From an uncultured Sulfurovum sp. (GTDB taxonomy: Bacteria > Campylobacterota > Campylobacteria > Campylobacterales > Sulfurovaceae): 12,324 bases of DNA. The position numbers and the translations under genes were made by a program. Positions 1-6,111 of this stretch are shown piece by piece. The stretch spans positions 1 to 12,324 of the forward strand of contig CAMZNQ010000094.1 of NCBI GenBank assembly GCA_947313765.1, written 5' to 3'. The notes beneath the pieces were generated by a model. It was not told the origin of the DNA. It saw only the letters and a program-made list of their open reading frames with translations, and made no database searches. Numbering within the stretch: position 1 is the first letter of the stretch; every line of letters starts with the position of its first letter.

Positions 1-921
1 TACGCCAAATGTATAGACACCTGTTGATTGTTTGGCAATAAATGTTGGATTATTCGCATCTGTAACATCTACAGTAACTAAACCATTTTCTCTATCTGCA
101 ATAAAAGCTTTTGTACCATCATTTGAAATTTCTAATCTCCAAGATGCATTATTGGATGGAAAAGTAGAAAGCATTATAGGATTATTAGGATTACTAATAT
201 TGGCAATGACCATTCCATTGCTATGGTCAGCAATATAAGCTTTACTCTCATCAGATGAAATCTCTACATCTAAAGAGATTCCCTCTGTATCTAACTCTCC
301 AATTTTTTGAATTGAGTTTAGATTTGAGATGTCTAATATTAATAATCCTCTATAGTGGTTTGCCAAATAGGCTTTTGTCTCATCTGATGAGAGTGTTACT
401 TTCCAAACTTTACCACCATTAGCATAGTCAGTAAGATAGCCTCCTATTTTTATAGGATTAGCAGGATTTGTAATATTTAAAACAACCATACCATTAAAAT
501 AATCAGCTACAAATAGTTTTGTTTTATCTTTTGATAGAGTAACATCTTTTACACGACCTTCTACTGTGTCATATCTACCTATCTCTATAATGTTATTGAT
601 ATCAGAGATATCTAATATCACCACACCATCTTGGTCAAGTGCTATATAGGCAATATTATTATCTAGGGCAATATCAAAAACACGACCACCATTTGTGTCA
701 GTATATGCACCAACTTCAATAGGATTATTAGGATTTGTAATATCAAATACCACAAATCCACTAGAGTAGTTTGTAATAAATGCACGAGTCTCACTACTAT
801 TGAGTGTCACTTGTTCAGAGTAGTGAGAGGTGTCAGCTTGACCTAATATAGGCATAGTAGAATCTGCATGTCCAAAAGTTAGGAGCATTGTAAGCAATAT
901 GAATACTTTTTTTAGTTTCAT
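1..921 (-). CDS. Secreted LVIVD-repeat protein (N-terminal 307 residues, runs off left edge)
   Basis: The frame is open from an ATG at 921 down to base 1 with no stop, so the gene is cut by the window edge. Residues 1-19 form a signal peptide (basic MKLKK, hydrophobic core, likely cleavage after GHA), which sends the protein to the periplasm or cell surface. Six repeats of 44-48 residues follow. Each ends in a strand-loop of the type GFVVFDITNPNNPIEVG (residues 55-71, then near 99, 144, 192, 236 and 280). Before it comes a blade half reading like LSxDxTKAYIAD. This is the LVIVD family pattern, expected to fold as a beta-propeller; known members are mostly surface proteins of unknown binding partner. 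A Shine-Dalgarno AAAGGAA lies 4-5 bases before the ATG. The gene follows the 498-residue exported protein gene on the same strand after 87 bases. Family and export are well supported; the ligand is not known. Confidence 0.85.
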   Translation of the reverse strand, partial: MKLKKVFILLTMLLTFGHADSTMPILGQADTSHYSEQVTLNSSETRAFITNYSSGFVVFDITNPNNPIEVGAYTDTNGGRVFDIALDNNIAYIALDQDGVVILDISDINNIIEIGRYDTVEGRVKDVTLSKDKTKLFVADYFNGMVVLNITNPANPIKIGGYLTDYANGGKVWKVTLSSDETKAYLANHYRGLLILDISNLNSIQKIGELDTEGISLDVEISSDESKAYIADHSNGMVIANISNPNNPIMLSTFPSNNASWRLEISNDGTKAFIADRENGLVTVDVTDANNPTFIAKQSTGVYTFGV

Positions 922-940
922 AAAATTTCCTTTTTTTTAA

Positions 941-967
941 TATTGTTGACATCTATAATCAACAATA
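941..967. repeat. Perfect inverted repeat over the predicted start of the LVIVD transcript
   Basis: TATTGTTGA (941-949) and TCAACAATA (959-967) are exact inverted copies separated by nine bases. The dyad overlaps the predicted transcription start near 963 and precedes the ribosome binding site, the position of a repressor operator. A second, interleaved dyad (CTATAAT at 953-959, ATTATAG at 970-976) includes the -10 box. It could instead form a 5' leader hairpin. No U-tract follows on either strand, so it is unlikely to be an intrinsic terminator. Confidence 0.5.
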
Positions 968-969
968 AC

Positions 970-999
970 ATTATAGTATTTTAAAATAAAAAAGAACAA
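970..999 (-). promoter_or_regulatory. Putative sigma-70 promoter of the LVIVD gene
   Basis: On the minus strand TATAAT (complement of 970-975) lies 18 bases downstream of TTGTTC (994-999). This predicts a transcription start near 963 and a leader of about 40 bases. The gene could therefore be transcribed apart from the exported-protein gene upstream of it. The -10 is a perfect match; the -35 is weak. Confidence 0.45.
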
Positions 1000-1008
1000 A
1001 ATAAAATA

Positions 1009-2505
1009 TTATATAAGAGATGAATAAAAATTGATTAAAAATAGGGCAGACCTTTTATCTAGTGGAAGTTGATAAAAATTATAAATAGCTTTTTTTTCTC
1101 TATTTACCCAAATGGCTTTTCCATAATTTTCATGTATGAATTTTTGATATTTTTTATCTCTAAATTTTTGAAAGAGAGCAATAAAAATTTTACTAATATT
1201 AGAATTATAAACTGATAGTCTTGGGTATCCACCCAATAATGCACCCACTGTACCAGCCATAAAGGGAGAGTATCCATAACCTTCTCTTTTATCATAGTTC
1301 ACTCTAAACCAACCATTCGAACCATTGAGATAGTTTTTAAAACGTGGTTTATTAAAATCTTGATTAAATACTCTATAATAGAAGTTGTCACTATATTCAA
1401 TCATATCTTGTTTAGTTGGAAAACTATTTAAGCTTTTTTTTGTGTTGTAAAGCATCTCTAGTAGATAGATAACTCGTGAACTATGTGGTATATCTATACC
1501 AATATTTTTATCTCCTTTTATATCTTTTTCTGTAGGAAAAGTTGCTCCTAGATATTCACTATATTGAAAATCAGGATGTTTCGCCCATGCTCCCTCTTGA
1601 AATGTTAAAATATTAATAGACTTTTGATTGATTTTAATCGTTTTATGTTTAAAGGCTTTAGTAATATTAGAGATATTTATTAAATATTTTTTTGCTAATA
1701 TCTTTTTTTTAGGTATATTATATAGATTTTCATCTATAAGATTTCCATGTAGATAGTAACCTAATCCTGATATAATTAATAGTATGGGGTCATCAATAAC
1801 ATTACAGTAGGAAGTATTATAATATTTATGTTGGGTAATTTCTGAAATCAAGAGAGGAAGAGTTCTTGCATAGATATAGTTTTCATTCTTATCTTTACAT
1901 CCCCAACCTCTACGTGAAAAAGAGCCAAAAATTTGATTTTTATCATTTTTTATACCCAATATCCATCTTTCATAATGACTAGAAAGGATTGGATTAAAAA
2001 GTTTAATAAATTTTTTCATAGTAAGAGTCTGTTCTTTTTTTGTTAATGATGATATTTGATTAAAGGCAAAAGATACTACAAAAAGAAATTGTGCAGATGA
2101 GATAAGCTCTTCATCTCCTTCTTGATTTGTCCATATAGAGATAGGAGATGAAAGATTAATGGTTGTTTTTTCTTTACCTTCTTCGAGTTCATAAATATTA
2201 TAATTTTTTTGAATCTTTATATTTCTAATTGTTTGAAGATAAATTTCTAAAAGTTCATCTACCAATATATAATTTTTTTTAAAAAAAGCATATTTTAAAA
2301 TATTATAACTATCGGAAGAAATAAAATAGAGTTCAATAGGAGAATCTTTAAGTGTTGAAAGAGAGTAGTCAAAAGAGTCTTTAGAAATAGTCCATAGTTT
2401 TTTTATCTCTATATCTCTTATATTTGAAATTTCATCATAAGGTGTTTTACCAAAGAGTAAGATAGTAGAGAGTATAATAAGTTTTAATTTGTTCATAATT
2501 GTCAT
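1009..2505 (-). CDS. Exported protein of unknown function, 498 residues
   Basis: I do not recognise the family. The N-terminus (residues 4-19, MNKLKLIILSTILLFG) is a basic-plus-hydrophobic export signal, so the bulk probably acts outside the cytoplasm. There are no further obvious membrane spans. The rest is mixed helical sequence rich in aromatic residues, with only two cysteines (C203, C234) that could pair. Distinctive stretches are GSFSRRGWGCKD (194-205), HPDFQYSEYLGATFP (310-324), DIPHSSRVIYLLEMLY (338-353) and GWFRVNYDKREGYGYSPF (398-415). Conserved-looking His, Arg and Tyr in helical segments recall alpha/alpha-toroid polysaccharide lyases or hydrolases, but this is a resemblance only. 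The gene is divergent from a polysaccharide co-polymerase gene, which makes a role in surface glycan handling a reasonable guess. Two starts are possible, ATG 2505 or ATG 2496, and neither has a Shine-Dalgarno. The first overlaps the stop of an ankyrin relic as TAATG. Confidence 0.75.
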   Translation of the reverse strand: MTIMNKLKLIILSTILLFGKTPYDEISNIRDIEIKKLWTISKDSFDYSLSTLKDSPIELYFISSDSYNILKYAFFKKNYILVDELLEIYLQTIRNIKIQKNYNIYELEEGKEKTTINLSSPISIWTNQEGDEELISSAQFLFVVSFAFNQISSLTKKEQTLTMKKFIKLFNPILSSHYERWILGIKNDKNQIFGSFSRRGWGCKDKNENYIYARTLPLLISEITQHKYYNTSYCNVIDDPILLIISGLGYYLHGNLIDENLYNIPKKKILAKKYLINISNITKAFKHKTIKINQKSINILTFQEGAWAKHPDFQYSEYLGATFPTEKDIKGDKNIGIDIPHSSRVIYLLEMLYNTKKSLNSFPTKQDMIEYSDNFYYRVFNQDFNKPRFKNYLNGSNGWFRVNYDKREGYGYSPFMAGTVGALLGGYPRLSVYNSNISKIFIALFQKFRDKKYQKFIHENYGKAIWVNREKKAIYNFYQLPLDKRSALFLINFYSSLI

Positions 2506-2509
2506 TATA
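2504..2509 (-). promoter_or_regulatory. TATAAT box at the start of the exported-protein gene
   Basis: On the minus strand TATAAT (2509-2504) lies seven bases before the second ATG (2496). If it is a -10 box, transcription would begin at about 2497-2496 and give a leaderless mRNA starting at MNKLK. No Shine-Dalgarno is visible upstream of either ATG, which fits but does not prove this. In an A+T-rich genome a chance match is possible. Confidence 0.3.
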
Positions 2510-2696
2510 CTAAAAAATATATAATGTAGAGATAATCTTTTGGTTTTTTGTTGTAAACATTGTAAATATTTTGATTAGAACCATATTCAATAAATAGATT
2601 ACTTATCTCTTTATTTTTTTGAGAATAAGCTTAATGAATAGTAGTATCTCTATCGTCTCTATTTGTAAGATTGATATCTATAGTTTGATTTTGCAT
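2505..2696 (-). pseudogene. Relic of a small ankyrin-repeat protein gene with an in-frame stop
   Basis: Reading from ATG 2696 on the minus strand gives MQNQTIDINLTNRDDRDTTIH, then a TAA stop at codon 22 (2631-2633). The same frame continues AYSQKNKEISNLFIEYG and SNQNIYNVYNKKPKDYL to a second TAA at 2505-2507. This follows the ankyrin consensus (DxxGxTPLHxAxxxGxxEIVxLLLExGADvNxxNxxGxTPLdxA) position by position. The stop sits where the consensus expects a residue between His and Ala, often Leu; TTA to TAA is a single change. An in-frame TAG lies directly before the ATG, and no repeat is visible further upstream, so the 5' part is also lost or the protein was tiny. Its final TAA overlaps the ATG of the exported-protein gene as TAATG, the arrangement of a translationally coupled operon. 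Ankyrin identity comes from pattern recognition and is fairly strong. Confidence 0.6.
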
Positions 2697-2839
2697 CTAA
2701 TCTACTTTATTCTAAGTATATTTTATCTTTATTATGCTTAAGTATAAATATTAATAAATTTGTTTTAAATAAATAAAAGTTATATGTAAAATAAAAAAGT
2801 TATAATTTCAAATTATGATTAAATATAGAAGGTTTAAAA
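2506..2839. other. 334-base divergent intergenic region
   Basis: This gap separates the exported-protein gene from the divergent co-polymerase gene. The left 190 bases are the ankyrin relic. The remainder (2697-2839) is extremely A+T-rich and holds a promoter for the plus-strand gene near 2801. I see no RNA gene, no strong hairpin and no other coding frame in it. Confidence 0.6.
2801..2832 (+). promoter_or_regulatory. Putative promoter and ribosome binding site of the co-polymerase gene
   Basis: TATAAT at 2801-2806 predicts a transcription start near 2813 and a leader of about 27 bases. AGAAGG at 2827-2832 lies seven bases before the ATG at 2840 and fixes that start. No -35 box is recognisable, as is common in this phylum. 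Confidence 0.5.
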
Positions 2840-5164
2840 ATGAAAAATGAAAATATTAATATTTTAAGATTATTTAAGAATTTTTTTTATTATAAAAAGG
2901 GTATTTTACTGATAGTATTTTTTACACTCTTGTTTACAACGATTTATATTAAAAAGCAAACTCCTATATATGCTTCCAATATATTAATTAGTATTGGAAA
3001 TGATGATACTTCAAGTATAAAAATGCTTTTTCCTAATAGTGTGGTTCAAACAGTAGATATGGAGAGTAAATTAGATTATGAAATAACTCTTTTAAAGTCC
3101 TATCGTATTATCTCTGAAGTTTTAGATGAAGTTGATTTTGTTCAAAAAATATTTCTTAAAGATAGATGGAGAGATGAGGAGATATTTATTGAAAATTTAC
3201 CATTCTCATTGAAATGGAAAAATAAATTTAAAGAGAATGAAAAATTTCAATTTGAATTTAAATCATTTAATAATAACTCTTTTTACATTTTTTTTAAAGG
3301 AGAAAAGCGACTATACCATTATGATAAGTTTATAACTATAAAAAATAATAAATTAAAAATATCTAAAAAAGGCATTTTAAATAAAAACAACCAATATATT
3401 ATTAAGATAAATAATAATAAGTCAGAAATAATACAAAATATAATTGGAAATCTCTCAATATCAAAGGATGCAAATAAACTACTTAAGATTAGTTATGAAG
3501 ATACAGTAGCTCCACGTATTAAAATATTTTTAAATAGATTAATTTTAACTTATAAGAAGAGTATTTTAGAAAAAAGACAAGAAAAAGATAATAAGAATAT
3601 TATTTTTTATAATAAAACAATTAAAGAGGTAGAAGAGATTTTATTAACTTTAGGCAATAAGTTAAAAAACTATAAATCTACTTATAGTGATTTATCTATG
3701 ATAGGGTCAGAAGATAAGCTTTTTGTTAATGTATTGGAAAAGAAGAGAAAGTTATCAGAGTTATCATTACAATTAAATGATTTGAAAACAACAAAACGAC
3801 GTATAAATAGTGGTATTTATTCTACAGTTTTATTGGAAAATAGTAAGCTTAGAACAGAAGCATTAAATCAATTGTTAATGAAGCTTATTAATAAGAAAAT
3901 TTTATTGGAACGGTTATATAAGCAAAGAGAGAATAAGAAGCTTTTGGTACTTGATAATTCAGAGTATATTCAATATTTAAATAAATTACAAGAGAGTGAA
4001 GAGTTATTGAGAGCATTAAGAGCAGATTATACGGATAACTATCCAGATGTACAAGAGCTAAAAGAAAAAATCATACAACAAAAAAATGCCTTAGAAAATT
4101 ATCTTTTAAATAATATTAATTTGTATAGTAAGAAGGTCTCTTTTTTGAAGCAAGAGGTTCTTCAAATCATTAATGATCTTATTAAATCTACAAAAGATAA
4201 ATATGATTCAATTTCTAAATTACTTGTTTCTGATAAAAACTCGATAGATACTTTGCCTCAAAAGTCAATGGAATTAGATACATTAAAAAGAGAATTTAAA
4301 TTAAATGAAGAAAATTATAAAACCCTTTTAAAGAAAAAAAGTGAAGCTATGATTTCAAAAGCTTCTAATATTGTAAGTATTGACATTATAGATATTCCAA
4401 CAATACCAGAAAGTCCTATTAAACCTAAAAAAAATTTTCTCTATTTATCTGGTTTAATTATTGCCTTATTCTTTTCTATTCTTTATATTTCAATTAAACG
4501 TTATTTAAATCAAACAATTGAAGAGGAGTCAGATTTAATTTTAAATGATTATGAATTAATAGTATATCAAGAGAATAATCTTCAAAAAAATCTTTGGCGC
4601 TTAATTTCTATTTTTGAAAAATCTTTTCTATCTTCTAAAGTTATTGGCTTAACCTCTAATGAATATATTGAAAATAAGAAAGACACATTAATTGAATTGG
4701 GAATTACCTTAGCAAGTATTAATAAAAAGGTTTTAATTGTTGACTTTGATATCTACCATGCAACATTTAGTAAATTATTATCTTCTAATTATAGTGGATT
4801 AACTAATATTTTAACTAGTAAGCATGATTGTAGTAAAATAGATATAGATAGTTATATTATTAAAGAAAAAAGCGGTTATCCTAATATTGACTTTCTTCTT
4901 TCTGGTCCAATTCTATCCAATGGTTCACGATTACTTTTTAATGAGAAAATAGATTCTCTGATTAATATTTTAAGAGATAAATATGATTATATATTAATTG
5001 ATTTTGCTCCTATTGGACGTTATCCTGTGATGAATTTACTCATTAAATATTGTGATTCATTACTTGTTGTGGTAGAAAAAGGGAAAACAGATAAATCTTT
5101 TGTTCAAAAATTAGATAAAATTGAGTTAGAAATAGAGGAGAAAATAATTTTATTCAACTCTTAA
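2840..5164 (+). CDS. Wzz/Wzc-like polysaccharide co-polymerase with degenerate tyrosine-kinase domain
   Basis: This is an inner-membrane protein of the polysaccharide co-polymerase family, which sets chain length and helps export capsule or exopolysaccharide. It has TM1 at about residues 21-37 and a Wzz-type periplasmic region with long coiled coil (about 240-500). A YTDNYPDVQELKEK motif (397-410), a GNVR-like segment (480-508), the proline-rich stretch PTIPESPIKPKK (520-531) and TM2 (533-552) follow. The cytoplasmic tail matches a BY-kinase: Walker A' VLIVDFD (631-637), SGLTNIL (652-658), LLSGPILSNGSRLL (686-699) and Walker B YDYILIDFAP (715-724). The Walker A region TSNEYIENKKDT (605-616) has lost both glycines and the Ser/Thr after lysine. 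The chain ends at LFN, about where the tyrosine cluster normally begins. It is therefore probably a pseudo-kinase or a pure co-polymerase. No glycosyltransferase, wzx or wzy gene lies beside it in the window. Confidence 0.85.
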   Translation: MKNENINILRLFKNFFYYKKGILLIVFFTLLFTTIYIKKQTPIYASNILISIGNDDTSSIKMLFPNSVVQTVDMESKLDYEITLLKSYRIISEVLDEVDFVQKIFLKDRWRDEEIFIENLPFSLKWKNKFKENEKFQFEFKSFNNNSFYIFFKGEKRLYHYDKFITIKNNKLKISKKGILNKNNQYIIKINNNKSEIIQNIIGNLSISKDANKLLKISYEDTVAPRIKIFLNRLILTYKKSILEKRQEKDNKNIIFYNKTIKEVEEILLTLGNKLKNYKSTYSDLSMIGSEDKLFVNVLEKKRKLSELSLQLNDLKTTKRRINSGIYSTVLLENSKLRTEALNQLLMKLINKKILLERLYKQRENKKLLVLDNSEYIQYLNKLQESEELLRALRADYTDNYPDVQELKEKIIQQKNALENYLLNNINLYSKKVSFLKQEVLQIINDLIKSTKDKYDSISKLLVSDKNSIDTLPQKSMELDTLKREFKLNEENYKTLLKKKSEAMISKASNIVSIDIIDIPTIPESPIKPKKNFLYLSGLIIALFFSILYISIKRYLNQTIEEESDLILNDYELIVYQENNLQKNLWRLISIFEKSFLSSKVIGLTSNEYIENKKDTLIELGITLASINKKVLIVDFDIYHATFSKLLSSNYSGLTNILTSKHDCSKIDIDSYIIKEKSGYPNIDFLLSGPILSNGSRLLFNEKIDSLINILRDKYDYILIDFAPIGRYPVMNLLIKYCDSLLVVVEKGKTDKSFVQKLDKIELEIEEKIILFNS

Positions 5165-5174
5165 CCTTAAATTT

Positions 5175-5200
5175 AACTTAATTTAAATAAATTTTAAGTT
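5175..5200 (+). terminator. Weak A+T hairpin after the co-polymerase gene
   Basis: AACTTAA (5175-5181) and TTAAGTT (5194-5200) can pair across a 12-base loop, 11 bases after the stop codon. The stem has only one G-C pair and no U-tract follows. I list it as the only terminator candidate before the rplM promoter; it may do nothing. Confidence 0.2.
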
Positions 5201-5205
5201 TAAGC

Positions 5206-5214
5206 TGATATACT
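5206..5214 (+). promoter_or_regulatory. Extended -10 promoter of rplM-rpsI
   Basis: TGATATACT (5206-5214) is a TGn extended -10 box with hexamer TATACT, giving a predicted start near 5221 and a leader of about 50 bases. No -35 is needed with this type of box. AAGGA at 5261-5265 is the ribosome binding site, six bases before the rplM ATG. Confidence 0.6.
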
Positions 5215-5271
5215 TCGCCCACAAAAGTTCATAGCAGTTGTTATAGAGCTTATTTTATTTAAGGATATTAC

Positions 5272-5697
5272 ATGAAATTAACATCTGTAATGAAGCCTCA
5301 TGAAGTTCAAAGAGATTGGATTCTTATTGACGCAGAGGGAAAAACATTTGGTCGTATCTTAACAGACGTAGCAACTTTTTTGAGAGGTAAACATAAACCA
5401 TCATTTACTCCAAATGTTGATTGTGGAGATTACGTTGTAATTATTAATGCTGAAAAAGCTAAATTTACAGGTAACAAGCTTCAAACTAAAGAGTACTTTA
5501 CTCACTCAGGTTACTTTGGTTCAACTAAAAGTAAAAAACTTGATGAGATGTTAGAAGATAATACTGAAAAACTTTACAGATTGGCTGTAAGAGGTATGCT
5601 TCCTAAGACAACTCTTGGTAGAGCGATGATAAAAAAATTAAAAGTATATGTAGGTTCTGAACATCCTCATACAGCACAAATAAATAAAGGAGCATAA
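5272..5697 (+). CDS. rplM: 50S ribosomal protein L13
   Basis: This early-assembling protein of the large ribosomal subunit binds 23S rRNA. At 141 residues it matches the usual length of about 142. Family signatures are visible: [40 protein letters not shown] across residues 16-55, the segment [26 protein letters not shown] (58-83), and [32 protein letters not shown] (105-136). The ATG at 5272 follows AAGGA at a spacing of six. It is the first gene of the conserved rplM-rpsI pair, with rpsI starting two bases after its stop. In several bacteria L13 controls this operon by feedback on the leader; I cannot demonstrate such a site here. Confidence 0.98.
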   Translation: MKLTSVMKPHEVQRDWILIDAEGKTFGRILTDVATFLRGKHKPSFTPNVDCGDYVVIINAEKAKFTGNKLQTKEYFTHSGYFGSTKSKKLDEMLEDNTEKLYRLAVRGMLPKTTLGRAMIKKLKVYVGSEHPHTAQINKGA

Positions 5698-5699
5698 TA

Positions 5700-6089
5700 A
5701 TGGCAACTATCTATGCAACAGGGAAAAGAAAAGCAGCGATTGCTAAAGTTTGGTTGACTCCAGGTAACGGCGAAATGACTATTAATGGTAAAACATTAGA
5801 TGAGTGGTTAGGTGGACATGAGACACTTAAGATGAAAGTTAGACTTCCATTAGAGGCTACTAAACAACTTGAATCTGTGAACATTAAAGCATCTACACTT
5901 GGTGGTGGTTATTCTGCTCAAGCTGATGCTGTTAAACATGGTATTACAAAAGCACTTGTAGCTTACGAAGAGTCTTTTAGAACTATTCTTAAACCAATGG
6001 GTCTACTTACTCGTGATTCAAGAGTTGTTGAGCGTAAAAAACCAGGTAAGAAAAAAGCGAGAAGAAGTCCACAGTTCTCAAAAAGATAG
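5700..6089 (+). CDS. rpsI: 30S ribosomal protein S9
   Basis: S9 is a small-subunit protein whose basic tail reaches the P-site tRNA. Its 129 residues match the family length. Visible hallmarks are [19 protein letters not shown] near the N-terminus, the central [19 protein letters not shown], and the C-terminal [17 protein letters not shown] ending in the invariant Lys-Arg that contacts tRNA. AAGGAG (5687-5692) lies inside the last codons of rplM, seven bases before this ATG, so the two genes are co-transcribed and closely coupled. The gene converges on the histidine kinase gene with only six bases between their stops. Confidence 0.98.
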   Translation: MATIYATGKRKAAIAKVWLTPGNGEMTINGKTLDEWLGGHETLKMKVRLPLEATKQLESVNIKASTLGGGYSAQADAVKHGITKALVAYEESFRTILKPMGLLTRDSRVVERKKPGKKKARRSPQFSKR

Positions 6090-6111
6090 AATTTACTATT
6101 TTTTACTTTTT
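6081..6111. terminator. Probable bidirectional terminator between rpsI and the kinase gene
   Basis: AAAAGATAG (6081-6089) pairs with CTATTTTTT (6096-6104) around a six-base loop, with one G-U pair. On the plus strand ACTTTTT follows; on the minus strand the left arm reads CTATCTTTTT. Each arm thus supplies a U-tract for the other direction. The stem includes the stop codons of both convergent genes. The stem is A+T-rich, so the call is moderate. Confidence 0.45.

Noticed and set aside
32..238. Plus-strand open frame of 68 codons
   Set aside because: It is antisense to the LVIVD gene, has no ribosome site and resembles no protein; it is a shadow of the repeat-coding strand.
680..760. Short DNA repeats such as AATCCTAATAATCCTAT, considered as a CRISPR or mobile repeat
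   Set aside because: They encode the recurring NPNNPI motif of the LVIVD repeats and have the 132-144 base period of the protein repeat, so they are coding repeats.
946..978. Plus-strand TTGACA followed by TATAG-like box
   Set aside because: The spacing (19 or more) is poor and no plus-strand gene follows; the bases are part of the inverted repeats of the minus-strand promoter.
1104..1295. Second minus-strand frame of 63 codons
   Set aside because: It lies wholly inside the 498-residue exported-protein gene in another frame, with no ribosome site.
2697..2800. Search for a further ankyrin repeat or a small RNA upstream of the relic
   Set aside because: The stretch is almost pure A+T with stops in all frames and no stable hairpin.
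5165..5271. Riboswitch or L13-binding leader before rplM
   Set aside because: Only a promoter and ribosome site are clear; no conserved leader structure could be recognised by eye.
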